Both the position numbers and the translations under genes were made by a program. A stretch of 64,000 nt of DNA from Mycolicibacterium mucogenicum DSM 44124 (GTDB lineage Bacteria; Actinomycetota; Actinomycetes; Mycobacteriales; Mycobacteriaceae), in assembly GCF_005670685.2 (NCBI RefSeq), contig NZ_CP062008.1, forward strand, positions 5,952,001 through 6,016,000. Reading direction: 5' to 3'. Positions 51,253-59,517 of the stretch are shown piece by piece. Each line of letters starts with the position of its first letter. Positions within the stretch are counted from its first letter, which is position 1. The notes beneath the pieces are model-generated. The model saw only the letters and a list, made by a program, of their open reading frames with translations, ran no database searches and was not told the origin of the DNA.

Positions 51253-52605
51253 GTGAGGTCGACGTTCAACGAATTGTGGGGTTGGTTGGTCGATCGCGAC
51301 TGGACGTTGCGCGAGATCCACACCCCGATGGAGTGGTTCGCGTTCCTCAGCATCCCGTTGTTCACCGCGGTGATCGGCTGGCTCATCAACTGGACCGGCC
51401 TGATCATGCTGTTCTATCCCGTCAACTTCCACGGGTTCAGAATCCCGGGCATGGCCGAGCTGGCACGGCTGTTGCCGCACAAGCTGCAGGAGATCCCCGG
51501 CATCCTGCAGGGCGGAGTCGGCTGGCAGGGCATCGTGCCCGCGCGCGCGGCCAAGATGGGCTCGATCGCGTCTGACAAGGCCATCGCCAAGCTCGGTACG
51601 CCGGCGGAGTTCTATCAGCAGCTCGAGCCGGACATGATCGCCGAGCACATCGTCAAGCTTTTCGAAGCCGAGATCCCGCAGCTCGTCGATGAGGTGATGG
51701 TCGCCAACGACCCCCAGTTCTGGCGCGACCTGCCGACCGTCGGCAAACGCGCGATCGTCGCGCGGGTCCAGTCGCAACTACCCGACGTGGTGCGGTCGAT
51801 CACCACCGAGATCGGCATCCACATCGACCAGCTGCTCGACCCCAAGATCATGGTCATCGAGCACTTTCGGAAGAACCCTGACCTCGTTATCCGCGTCTTC
51901 AAGGACATCGGCCAGCGCGAGCTGAACCTGATGGTCAACTTCGGCTTCATCTTCGGGTTCCTGCTGGGCATCCCCGTCGCGTTCATCGACCACTGGTTCC
52001 ACACCTGGTGGATGCTGCCGACACTCGGCGTCATCGTCGGCTGGATCACCAACGCACTCGGCATGTGGCTCATCTTCGAGCCGACCGAGCCGACGCGCTA
52101 TTTCGGCATCAAGTTCCAGGGCCTGTTCCTGCGGCGGCAAGAGCAGGCCGCCGAGGTGTACGCCGGGATCATCGCCGACGACGTCATCACGCTGGAACGC
52201 ATCGGCGACTTCCTGATCGACGGCCCGAGCGGCGACCGCACCCGCCAGATGATGGCGGCCGCGCTCGGCCCGGCCATCGACCGGGCAGCCGGCCCCATCC
52301 GGGGCGCCGCGCGGGTGGCGCTCGGCGCCCAGGCCTACGACTCGATCAAGGCCGGCTTCGCCGCCGAAGCCGTCGGCCGGACGCTGACGCCCTTCAAGGA
52401 CGAAGAGTTCTCGAAGGCGCAATCAGGGAAAATCCGCACGCTGATCGCTCAGCGCACCAAAGAACTGCCGCCGACCGACTTCGTGGAGATGCTGCGTTCG
52501 GCAATCAGGGAAGATGAGTGGATGCTCTACGCTCACGGCGCGATCATGGGCGCTGCCGGTGGCTTCCTCCACTACGGAATCTTCTTGGGACTTGGTGTGG
52601 CATGA
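51253..52605 (+). CDS. DUF445 membrane protein
   Basis: 450 aa. Membrane helices near the N-terminus (FAFLSIPLFTAVIGWLINWTGLIMLFYP), in the middle (GFIFGFLLGIPVAFIDHWFHTWWMLPTLGVIVGWITNALGMWLIF) and at the C-terminus (GAIMGAAGGFLHYGIFLGLG). Paired GWLINWTG/GWITNALG motifs are typical of DUF445. Function unknown. GTG 51253 has GAAAGG upstream. Its stop overlaps the Abi-alpha-like gene (ATGA), indicating a functional pair. Confidence 0.8.
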   Translation: MRSTFNELWGWLVDRDWTLREIHTPMEWFAFLSIPLFTAVIGWLINWTGLIMLFYPVNFHGFRIPGMAELARLLPHKLQEIPGILQGGVGWQGIVPARAAKMGSIASDKAIAKLGTPAEFYQQLEPDMIAEHIVKLFEAEIPQLVDEVMVANDPQFWRDLPTVGKRAIVARVQSQLPDVVRSITTEIGIHIDQLLDPKIMVIEHFRKNPDLVIRVFKDIGQRELNLMVNFGFIFGFLLGIPVAFIDHWFHTWWMLPTLGVIVGWITNALGMWLIFEPTEPTRYFGIKFQGLFLRRQEQAAEVYAGIIADDVITLERIGDFLIDGPSGDRTRQMMAAALGPAIDRAAGPIRGAARVALGAQAYDSIKAGFAAEAVGRTLTPFKDEEFSKAQSGKIRTLIAQRTKELPPTDFVEMLRSAIREDEWMLYAHGAIMGAAGGFLHYGIFLGLGVA

Positions 52606-53582
52606 GTGACGACAAACGTCAGACGCCCAGACGACGCCACGCCCAGTGGGGACCACTCAGCGCCACCTTTTCTCCGTCACCGGAGCCGACCTCGTCGCTC
52701 CTCCCCACGAGCGTCGAGATCGGCGAAGCACTGCCCGGCCTCGTCCGCCTGGCCGCGACGGCCTGGGTGCGCACGGCGGAATGGACTCTGGTTGCCGGGC
52801 TCAAAACGGGCCGTCGCGCACTCGAGATAGTCGCCGACCCGGCATCGGCGGCCGACACCGCACGTGAGCTGATCTCCGGCGTCGCCCAGGCCGGCACCGT
52901 TTTCGGCGAGGTGGCCAAGGCCGTGTCGAACGGTGTCTCGGTGTCGCAGGCCGTCGTCCAAGTCAGCGCCTCACTCACCGAAACCGTGACGACGACGCAC
53001 GACGTCTCGCATCAGCAGGAAGAGGAAGAGCGCCAGCGCAAGATGGAGCAGTCGTTGCGCGCTCAGGGGCAGGCGCTACTGACCCGCTCGCGCGACGTGT
53101 GGAACACCGAGCGCGGCCACCCCGCGTACGCCCGCATCCTCGAGGAGATGGCGCCCGACGAGGCCCGCATCCTGCTGTTGCTGTTGCGCGGCGGACCGCA
53201 GCCGGCGGTCGACGTCCGCACCGGCGGCCCCATCGGCATGGTGTCCTCGCGGCTCGTGGCGCCGGGCCTGAACATGATCGGCCCGCGGGCGGGCCTGCGC
53301 TACATGGACAACGTGCCCGCCTACCTCAACAACCTGTTCCGGCTGGGGCTGATCTGGTTCTCGCAGGAGCAACTACGCGACCCGCTCGAATACCAGGTTG
53401 TCGAGGCACAACCCGACGTGCTGGCCGCGATGCACTCGGTACGCGCACACAAGGTCGTCCGCCGGTCGATCCACCTCACCCCGTTCGGCGTCGACTTCTG
53501 CCGCGCCTGCCTGGTGTCCGAAGACGAAGACGAAGACGTCGCGGCCCTGCCCGAACATCAGGCGCCGCACGACATCGAGTGA
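52602..53582 (+). CDS. Abi-alpha (DUF4393)-like protein
   Basis: 326 aa. The N-terminal half is helical; a Glu/Gln-rich coiled segment (HQQEEEERQRKMEQSLR) is followed by WNTERGHPAYARILEEMAPDEARILLLLLRGGPQPAVDVRTGG and YLNNLFRLGLIWFS, which fit the Abi-alpha family. The C-terminal tail is very acidic (SEDEDEDVAAL). Some Abi proteins act in abortive phage infection, but in mycobacteria this family is chromosomal and untested. Translationally coupled to the DUF445 membrane protein. Confidence 0.68.
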   Translation: MSDDKRQTPRRRHAQWGPLSATFSPSPEPTSSLLPTSVEIGEALPGLVRLAATAWVRTAEWTLVAGLKTGRRALEIVADPASAADTARELISGVAQAGTVFGEVAKAVSNGVSVSQAVVQVSASLTETVTTTHDVSHQQEEEERQRKMEQSLRAQGQALLTRSRDVWNTERGHPAYARILEEMAPDEARILLLLLRGGPQPAVDVRTGGPIGMVSSRLVAPGLNMIGPRAGLRYMDNVPAYLNNLFRLGLIWFSQEQLRDPLEYQVVEAQPDVLAAMHSVRAHKVVRRSIHLTPFGVDFCRACLVSEDEDEDVAALPEHQAPHDIE

Positions 53583-53614
53583 GCGGCGCCTCGATCTGAC
53601 CGGCGCGCGCGCCC

Positions 53615-54580
53615 CTAACCGTGGGCGTGCGTGAGCTGCGCCGCGATGGACTCGATGGCCTGCGTCAGGTCCAGGTACGGGATGCCGGGATCACGTTCGT
53701 GGTAGATCGCGGTGACGATGATCGGAAGTGTCGCAGCGGCTTCCGGGTAGTTCTGGATGTCCATGCGAGCAACCGCCTCGGCCACCGGCACACCTTGGTC
53801 GTAGAGGCGCGTGGCGTCGTTGTGCAGGGTGGACCAGAATCGGATTCCGCGGTCGATCGCCGCGTTGATCTCGGGACCGATCAGGACGGGGCCATGCCCG
53901 GCGACGACTTTCCGGGCGCCAAAGGCGCGGATGCGCTCGAGCGCATTGATCCAGTTCGGAATCGAACCCGACCAGGTGACCGCAACGGGGTTGTGCGTCA
54001 ACAGATCTCCGGCATACAGCACGCCCAGCTCAGGGAGGTAGGCGATGGCGTCACCCACGGTGTGCGCCGGCCCCAGTTCGTGCAGCTCGACGTCGATTTT
54101 GCCTACTCTCAGCGCCTTTTCACCGTTGAAGGTGGTGTCGGCAGCGCGAACCCGAACCTCGGCGAAATCGAACGGCCGCCCAAGTGGTGCGAGGGCCTCC
54201 AGCGGACCACCCGGCTCGGTGTCGGTATTCAGGAGTTTCGTCGTAAGGTCGGCATGTTCCTGCGTCATCAGCGCACTGGCCGCTTCGGAGGTGATGATCT
54301 CGGTGTCAGCGGAAAACACCTGATTGCCGAAGAAGTGGTCACCATCGGTGTGGGTGTTGAAGACGTAGCGCACCGGCGCAGACTTGGTCAGTTCGTCCAT
54401 GGACGCGCACATGGCCCGCGCATGTTGCACGTCGTAAAGCGTGTCGATGACCAGCGCTTCGCCGGCGCTCACCACCAGGCCGGCATTGGCCAAGCCGAGG
54501 GCTTCATTGCCGGACAGGAAGACATGCGCTCCCCCACCGAGGTCGAATAAGCCTTTCACAAAAGGGATTTCGTCGGTCAC
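53615..54580 (-). CDS. MBL-fold metallo-hydrolase
   Basis: 321 aa. Metal motifs: FNTHTDGDHFFGN (HxxxDH core), GPAHTVGDAIAYL, YAGDLL and AGHGPVL. Such enzymes hydrolyse lactones, esters or thioesters; the exact substrate is open. The start overlaps the stop of the upstream carboxymuconolactone-decarboxylase-like gene (ATGA), so the two make an operon, likely repressed by the divergent TetR. Confidence 0.85.
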   Translation of the reverse strand: MTDEIPFVKGLFDLGGGAHVFLSGNEALGLANAGLVVSAGEALVIDTLYDVQHARAMCASMDELTKSAPVRYVFNTHTDGDHFFGNQVFSADTEIITSEAASALMTQEHADLTTKLLNTDTEPGGPLEALAPLGRPFDFAEVRVRAADTTFNGEKALRVGKIDVELHELGPAHTVGDAIAYLPELGVLYAGDLLTHNPVAVTWSGSIPNWINALERIRAFGARKVVAGHGPVLIGPEINAAIDRGIRFWSTLHNDATRLYDQGVPVAEAVARMDIQNYPEAAATLPIIVTAIYHERDPGIPYLDLTQAIESIAAQLTHAHG

Positions 54581-55149
54581 CGTTCGTCCTTCGCTCGTTC
54601 GTCGTGCAGCTTGGCAGTGGCGTCGGCCAGAATGTTCGCGGTGCCAGCGGCTTCATCTTCAGGGACGACGCCGAGGGTCTTGATGAACATCGCGGTCATC
54701 ACGTAGTGACCGACCAGCAGCGTCACCTCGGCAATTTCGTTGTCGGAGAAGAACTCCTGCATGGCCTCGGTACTCGCCCCGCCGCCCTTGATCTGCGCCA
54801 GCAGGTCATCGACGAACCCGATGAGCACGTCGACGCGACGGTCTCCGAACTCGGTGGCTCCTGACACGACGCTGTCGATCGTCGGCTCCGAAACCCCGGC
54901 GGCCCGCGCTTCGGGCACGTGGTGGTGAATCTCGTACGGGGCGTTCGTCACCGCGCCCACTCGCAAGATCACCAGCTCCCGCGTGTCGGCCGACAGCGCG
55001 CCCGTGCGGAACGAAAGACCCAGGGCCAGATACGGCTTCGCGCTCGCGCTCGTCATCACCAGACCCCTCGAGAGGTTGGCCGGAAACAGGTCATAGACCT
55101 CGCGTTGCGCGGGATCGAGGTCCTCCACGTTTGGCAGTTGAACAGCCAC
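54577..55149 (-). CDS. Carboxymuconolactone decarboxylase (CMD) family protein
   Basis: 190 aa helical protein of the AhpD/CMD superfamily: LSFRTGALSADTRELVILRVGAVTNAPYEIHHHVPEARAAGVSEPTI, then VGHYVMTAMFIKTLGV. The His-rich YEIHHH segment corresponds to the family active-site helix; the CxxC of AhpD peroxidases is absent, so it is more likely a decarboxylase/lactonase-like enzyme. First gene of a two-gene operon with an MBL hydrolase; divergent from TetR. Confidence 0.82.
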   Translation of the reverse strand: MAVQLPNVEDLDPAQREVYDLFPANLSRGLVMTSASAKPYLALGLSFRTGALSADTRELVILRVGAVTNAPYEIHHHVPEARAAGVSEPTIDSVVSGATEFGDRRVDVLIGFVDDLLAQIKGGGASTEAMQEFFSDNEIAEVTLLVGHYVMTAMFIKTLGVVPEDEAAGTANILADATAKLHDERAKDER

Positions 55150-55198
55150 GAATCCTCACCTTCGCTTCAAAAGGAGTCTTGTTCGGCGGCGCTCATAA

Positions 55199-55253
55199 GA
55201 TACGGAGCGTTTCCTATCGCCAGAGTAGCGCGGCCGGTTAAGATACGCAACGT
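55199..55253. promoter_or_regulatory. Direct-repeat operator candidate between CMD and TetR genes
   Basis: GATACGGAGCGT (55199-55210) and GATACGCAACGT (55242-55253) are 12-mers matching at 10 positions. The second overlaps the GTG start of the tetR gene. Their placement in the 102-bp divergent region suggests TetR binding for both directions. Confidence 0.45.
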
Positions 55254-55866
55254 GCCTAATCGAACAGCGGCCGTACCGCCCGAGCCGGTTTCCCGACGCC
55301 GGGACGACGCGCTGCTGTCCGCCATCCGCGACGCCACCTGGGCCGAGCTGACAGACAACGGGTACACCGGTGTCACGTTCGAAGGCGTCGCCCGCCGCGC
55401 CAAGACGGGCAAGCCAGTTCTGTACCGCCGCTACCGTTCTCGTGCACAGATGGTCACCGACGCGCTACCGACGCTTCGCACCCCACCATTCGAGGTGGCG
55501 TCGTCCAAGGGGCTGCGCGAGGACATCCTCACGATGGTCAAATCCCTGGTCGATCAGTGGCAGCAGATCGGCCTCGACACCTATCGCAACCTCATCGCCG
55601 AAGCCGACGAGGCCACCCTGGAGACCTTTCAGGCGAAGGTGGCCGCGCAGACGGATCAGACGATTCGCCGCGCGTTGGACGCCGCGCGGGATCGAGCCGA
55701 GATCGGGCCGGCCAGGATTCCCGACCGCGTGGCCACGAGCATTCTGGCGCTGATGCGCAACGAATTGTTGTTTGCACACAAGATTATTGAGCCCAGCGCC
55801 CTCGCCGAGCTGATCGACCTCATCTACCTGCCGGCCGTCGAGGCCGCCTCGCGCAAACCCACGTAA
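55252..55866 (+). CDS. TetR family transcriptional regulator
   Basis: 204 aa. HTH: RDDALLSAIRDATWAELTDNGYTGVTFEGVARRAKTGKPVLYRRYRSRAQMV (residues 16-68). Large helical C-terminal domain of the TetR_C_11 type. GTG start at 55252 lies within a repeat element, so it may be leaderless and autoregulated. Likely controls the divergent CMD-MBL operon. Confidence 0.83.
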   Translation: MPNRTAAVPPEPVSRRRDDALLSAIRDATWAELTDNGYTGVTFEGVARRAKTGKPVLYRRYRSRAQMVTDALPTLRTPPFEVASSKGLREDILTMVKSLVDQWQQIGLDTYRNLIAEADEATLETFQAKVAAQTDQTIRRALDAARDRAEIGPARIPDRVATSILALMRNELLFAHKIIEPSALAELIDLIYLPAVEAASRKPT

Positions 55867-55901
55867 GAAGAGGTTCGGAGACCTCTGACTATCGTGGGTC
55901 T

Positions 55902-56765
55902 GTGACCACATGGCATGGCGACGAACTCGATCTTGAGGCCTACTTCGTGCGCATCGGCTTCGATGGCGAGCGACTCCCGTCGGCCGCCACCTTGGCCGCT
56001 CTGCACCGCGCCCACACCACCTCGATTCCGTTCGAGAATCTGGAGATCATGCTCGGCCGGCCGATCGTCCTCGATCTGGATACCTTGCAGAACAAAATGA
56101 TTCGACGCCAACGCGGCGGCTACTGCTACGAGCATGTGACGCTGTTCGCGGCGGCACTGGAGCGGCTCGGTTTCCGGTTCACCGCGCTCGCCGGCCGCGT
56201 CACCCTGGGCGCGGAGACGAAGCGCCCACGCACGCACGCGCTGATCGTCGTCGAGTTCGATGACGATCGCCGCTGGCTGTGCGATGTCGGATTCGGCCGC
56301 GGACCACTCGAACCCATCGAGCTCATCGCGGGCAACGAGGTCGAGCAAGACGGCTGGCAGTTGCGCCTGTCCAGGGCACCGCTCGGCGCCGACACCGAGG
56401 TGTTCCACCCCGACGAGTGGACGCTGTGGCAGCGGTCGAGTGTGGACGGCACGGTCGGCTGGCTTGACCGGCACGTCTTCACGCTCGACCCGCAGTATCC
56501 GATCGACTACGCCGTCGCCAACCATTTCGTGTCGACCTCGCCGCGATCACCGTTCACCACGCGGCCGTTCGTCCAGCGATTCGCCGCCGACGTTCAGCAT
56601 GTACTCGACGGAACCACCTGGACCACAACGAGTCCCGATGGATCGAGCTTTGCGCGTGACGTCGAGATCTCTGACGTACCAACCTTGTTGGCCGACACCT
56701 TCGGCGTCGACCTGTCCAGCGATGACGCTGCGGGTCTGGTCGCCTGGATGCGGACGCGCACCTGA
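55902..56765 (+). CDS. nat: Arylamine N-acetyltransferase
   Basis: 287 aa. The catalytic triad is intact: Cys in RGGYCYE (about residue 74), His in RTHALIVV (about 110) and Asp in LCDVGFG (about 127), and the N-terminal IPFENLEIMLG motif is canonical. NAT transfers acetyl or propionyl from CoA to arylamines and hydrazines; in mycobacteria it acetylates isoniazid and is linked to sterol metabolism. GTG start 36 bp after the TetR gene. Usual family length is about 275-280. Confidence 0.93.
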   Translation: MTTWHGDELDLEAYFVRIGFDGERLPSAATLAALHRAHTTSIPFENLEIMLGRPIVLDLDTLQNKMIRRQRGGYCYEHVTLFAAALERLGFRFTALAGRVTLGAETKRPRTHALIVVEFDDDRRWLCDVGFGRGPLEPIELIAGNEVEQDGWQLRLSRAPLGADTEVFHPDEWTLWQRSSVDGTVGWLDRHVFTLDPQYPIDYAVANHFVSTSPRSPFTTRPFVQRFAADVQHVLDGTTWTTTSPDGSSFARDVEISDVPTLLADTFGVDLSSDDAAGLVAWMRTRT

Positions 56766-56783
56766 GCCGGCCGAGCGTTGCCA

Positions 56784-57614
56784 TCATGCCGGCGGCGGGG
56801 TGGTGCTGAAGATCGGCCAGAGGATTTCTGTGGCGGTGAACGCTGTCGGATCAGAGGGCGTGCTGCCGAGGTAGTGTTCGCGGATCGGCCCCTGGCCGCT
56901 GATGAGATGCTCGTTTGCGTATACGCCCAATGCCCCGTAGCTGCGATCGATGCTCTCGTCGTGACCACCGGAGTGGGTGAGCACCGCGTAGTCGGCCTTG
57001 GGCAGCACCTCGGCGCGGACACCCTCCGGCGGGTCCGTCGATTGCGGCGCGGGCACGAATAGAGTCGCGTGGCCGCGTGATTCGAGGAACAGCGCGCGGT
57101 CGTAGAGGCCGCCCGGCACAACTGCGGATGGCGCGTCCGCCGCCGCAGCAACTGCGTCCCGCAGCGTCTCCAGTGTCTCTGCGAACCAGCTGTCGATCTC
57201 GGATATCTCGATGGTGGCGCCAATGGACCACACGGCGAGTGCCGGCTCCTGGCGCACTTGCACGAAGGCGGGAGTCTGCACGGGAGAAAGCAACTCGCGC
57301 AGCGCACCAACGGTGTCACGAGTCTGCTGCAGCTGCTCTTCCATCTGTTCGAGATGAGTCGTGATGATCTCGGTGCGCGTCGCGGCATCGTCTGTGCTCA
57401 GCAGCGCCTTGATGTCGGGAATGGACATACCGAGAGATCGGAACCGTCGGATGATGTGCGCATGATCGACCTGACTGGTGTCGTAGAAGCGGTAGCCGGT
57501 GTGCGCATCGATGTGAGCTGGTTCGAGAATCCCGATGTCGTGGTAGTGCCGTAGCGCCTTCCTACTCAGGCTGGTCATGACGGCGAAGTCACCGATCGAA
57601 ACCTGTGCGCCCAC
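56784..57614 (-). CDS. MerR-family regulator with GyrI-like effector domain
   Basis: 276 aa. MerR HTH at the N-terminus: SIGDFAVMTSLSRKALRHYHDIGILEPAHIDAHTGYRFYD, a coiled-coil dimerisation helix (HLEQMEEQLQQTRDTVGALRELL), and a C-terminal GyrI-like/AraC effector-binding domain (residues about 125-275). Multidrug-type ligand sensing is likely. GTG 57614 has GAGGAGG upstream. Divergent from the NTF2-SDR pair, its probable targets. Confidence 0.84.
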   Translation of the reverse strand: MGAQVSIGDFAVMTSLSRKALRHYHDIGILEPAHIDAHTGYRFYDTSQVDHAHIIRRFRSLGMSIPDIKALLSTDDAATRTEIITTHLEQMEEQLQQTRDTVGALRELLSPVQTPAFVQVRQEPALAVWSIGATIEISEIDSWFAETLETLRDAVAAAADAPSAVVPGGLYDRALFLESRGHATLFVPAPQSTDPPEGVRAEVLPKADYAVLTHSGGHDESIDRSYGALGVYANEHLISGQGPIREHYLGSTPSDPTAFTATEILWPIFSTTPPPA

Positions 57615-57670
57615 GACATCCTCCTCATGCGATCGGCCGCCCGCGTTATCGGCTGAGGCCATCCTGCAGT

Positions 57671-57712
57671 CTCCCCCTGGGGCAAGGTCAACGTCGCGGC
57701 CCAGGCTTGACT
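57671..57712. promoter_or_regulatory. Putative MerR-type promoter/operator region
   Basis: On the minus strand TTGACC (57691-57686) stands beside an imperfect C/G inverted repeat (CTCCCCCTGGGGCAAG, 57671-57686). On the plus strand TTGACT (57707-57712) precedes another CTCTCCCCCT run. Two -35-like hexamers next to related C-tract repeats suit MerR control of both directions. No good -10 was seen. Confidence 0.35.
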
Positions 57713-57743
57713 CTCCCCCTACAGGAAGCTCCACCGTGGGGTC

Positions 57744-58082
57744 ATGACCACAGATTGGGATGCACTCCCGGACAACATAAAGACGTTCATGACCGCGCTC
57801 AGCACGCCGCAGGACGGCCGCGCGGTTGCCACATTCACCACCGATGCGGTCGTGACCGACGAGGGGCGCGACTACACAGGCCGTGACGAGATCGGGGCCT
57901 GGCTGACCGCCTCGGCCGGCGAGTACACGTACACGTCAGAGTTCACCGGGGCGACCACGACCGACACCACGATCGACGTCGTGCAGCACCTGGAGGGCGA
58001 CTTCCCCGGCGGCGTCGTCGACCTGCACTTCCGCTTCACCCTCGATGGCGCCTCGATCAGCCGGCTGGTGATCGAGCCATGA
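57744..58082 (+). CDS. NTF2-like (SnoaL) protein, 112 aa
   Basis: Starts MTTDWDALPDNIKTFMTAL; contains FTTDAVVTDEGRDYTGRDEIGAWLTASAGEYTY, the usual NTF2-like helix-strand pattern, and ends with beta strands (VVDLHFRFTLDGASISRLVIEP). Probable small-molecule-binding or isomerase role. ATGA overlap with the following SDR gene shows coupling. Confidence 0.78.
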   Translation: MTTDWDALPDNIKTFMTALSTPQDGRAVATFTTDAVVTDEGRDYTGRDEIGAWLTASAGEYTYTSEFTGATTTDTTIDVVQHLEGDFPGGVVDLHFRFTLDGASISRLVIEP

Positions 58083-58918
58083 GCAGGACGTGGTTCATCA
58101 CAGGGGGCACGCCCGGCGGCTTCGGGGTGGCCTTCGCCGAGGCAGCACTGGAGACCGGAGACCGCGTGACGCTCACGTCCCGGCGCCCGCGGGAGCTGGC
58201 GACCTGGGCCGGACAGTTCGGCGACCGCGTTCTCGTCGTGCCGCTGGAACTCACCGATGGGACGCAGGTGCAGCGCGCGGTGCGCGCCGCCGAGGAGCAC
58301 TTCGGCGGTATCGATGTACTGGTCAACAACGCGGGTCGCGGTTGGTACGGATCGATCGAGGGGATGGACGAGACCTCGCTGCGGGCGATGTTCGAACTGA
58401 ACTTCTTCGCGGTGCTGTCCGTGACGCGCGCAGTGCTGCCAGGCATGCGGGCCCGCGGAAACGGGTGGATCGTCAACGTGTCCTCGGTGGCCGGCCTCGT
58501 GTCGGCGGTCGGATTCGGCTACTACAGCGCGACGAAGTTCGCCATCGAAGCCATCACCGACGCGCTGCGCGATGAAGTTGCCGCACAGGGCATCTCCGTG
58601 TTGACGGTCGAGCCGGGCGCGTTCCGCACCAACGCCTACGCCGGCTTCACCAACGAGCCTGTCGCTGAGGCGATTCCGGAGTATCACGACATGCTGGAGC
58701 AGGTCCGCGCCACCTTCGTCGGGATGGACGGTGTGCAACCGGGCGATCCTCGCCGCGGAGCTCGTGCGGTGCTCGCAGCGATGGCCCAGGACTCGCCGCC
58801 CCGCCGACTGGTCCTGGGCAACAGCGGGTACGACGCCGTGATCGATGCGCTGAAGCAGAACCTGGCCGACATCCGAGCCAACGAAAAACTCTCTCGCAGT
58901 GCGGATTTCCCTGCCTAG
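58079..58918 (+). CDS. SDR family oxidoreductase
   Basis: 279 aa. FITGGTPGGFG gives TGGxxGxG, NNAGRG (about 82), NVSSVAG gives the catalytic Ser, and YYSATK gives Tyr and Lys. Classical SDR with an extended C-terminus. Coupled to the NTF2-like gene and probably induced by the divergent MerR regulator. Substrate unknown. Confidence 0.87.
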   Translation: MSRTWFITGGTPGGFGVAFAEAALETGDRVTLTSRRPRELATWAGQFGDRVLVVPLELTDGTQVQRAVRAAEEHFGGIDVLVNNAGRGWYGSIEGMDETSLRAMFELNFFAVLSVTRAVLPGMRARGNGWIVNVSSVAGLVSAVGFGYYSATKFAIEAITDALRDEVAAQGISVLTVEPGAFRTNAYAGFTNEPVAEAIPEYHDMLEQVRATFVGMDGVQPGDPRRGARAVLAAMAQDSPPRRLVLGNSGYDAVIDALKQNLADIRANEKLSRSADFPA

Positions 58919-58946
58919 TCGAGCGCCCTTCTTCCTTCTGCGGCCC

Positions 58947-59462
58947 TCACCGCGGGGTGGTGATCACCACTACTGCTTCAGCGGCACCACCGACGGCCGC
59001 GAACCGGTGGCGGCGATCGCTCAGCCAACTCAGCGTCGCCCCTTCCTCGACCAGGCTCTCCTCACCGACCGGCCCGGCCAGCACCTTGCCGTCGACGACC
59101 GTGAGGTGCTCGCGAACGCCCACCCCGTGCGACGGCGAGATGTGCTCGGCGCCGTCGGGGAACTCCAGGCGGAACACCTCAACGGTCACCCGGGGCAGGT
59201 GCCGCACCGAGAGCAGCACCGTGCGCATCCCGCCATCGGCGGCAGGATGCACGCCCGGGGTCTCGCCGACCAGCGCGGTCAGCGGTACATCCAGGGGTTC
59301 ACACAGGGCGTAGAGGGTCTCGACCGTGGGATTGCGACCGCCCGACTCGATCTCGGACAACGACCCCTTGCCCACCCCCGCTCGGCGGGCGAGCTCGGAC
59401 AGGCTCAGACCCCGCTCCACCCGTAGCTCGCGCAACCGGCGACCGACCTCTCCTGCATACAT
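58947..59462 (-). CDS. XRE-family regulator with cupin domain
   Basis: 171 aa. N-terminal HTH_3: VGRRLRELRVERGLSLSELARRAGVGKGSLSEIESGGRNPTVETLYAL. The C-terminal half is a cupin sensor (EHLTVVDGKVLAGPVGEESLVEEGATLSWLSDRRHRFAAV). ATG 59462 with GAGGAG upstream. Divergent from the benE gene with two tandem operators between, so it is very probably the benE regulator. Confidence 0.85.
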   Translation of the reverse strand: MYAGEVGRRLRELRVERGLSLSELARRAGVGKGSLSEIESGGRNPTVETLYALCEPLDVPLTALVGETPGVHPAADGGMRTVLLSVRHLPRVTVEVFRLEFPDGAEHISPSHGVGVREHLTVVDGKVLAGPVGEESLVEEGATLSWLSDRRHRFAAVGGAAEAVVVITTPR

Positions 59463-59474
59463 CTCCTCATGGTA

Positions 59475-59508
59475 CGTTCCGTTTACAGAACGTTCCGTAT
59501 TCAGAACG
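59475..59508. promoter_or_regulatory. Tandem operators between the XRE-cupin regulator and benE
   Basis: Two copies of CGTTCCGT-NNN-CAGAACG: 59475-59492 and 59491-59508, sharing two bases. Each is an inverted repeat CGTTC-N8-GAACG. They fill the 55-bp gap between the divergent start codons, an ideal layout for simultaneous control of both genes. Confidence 0.75.
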
Positions 59509-59517
59509 GAGGGGCGG

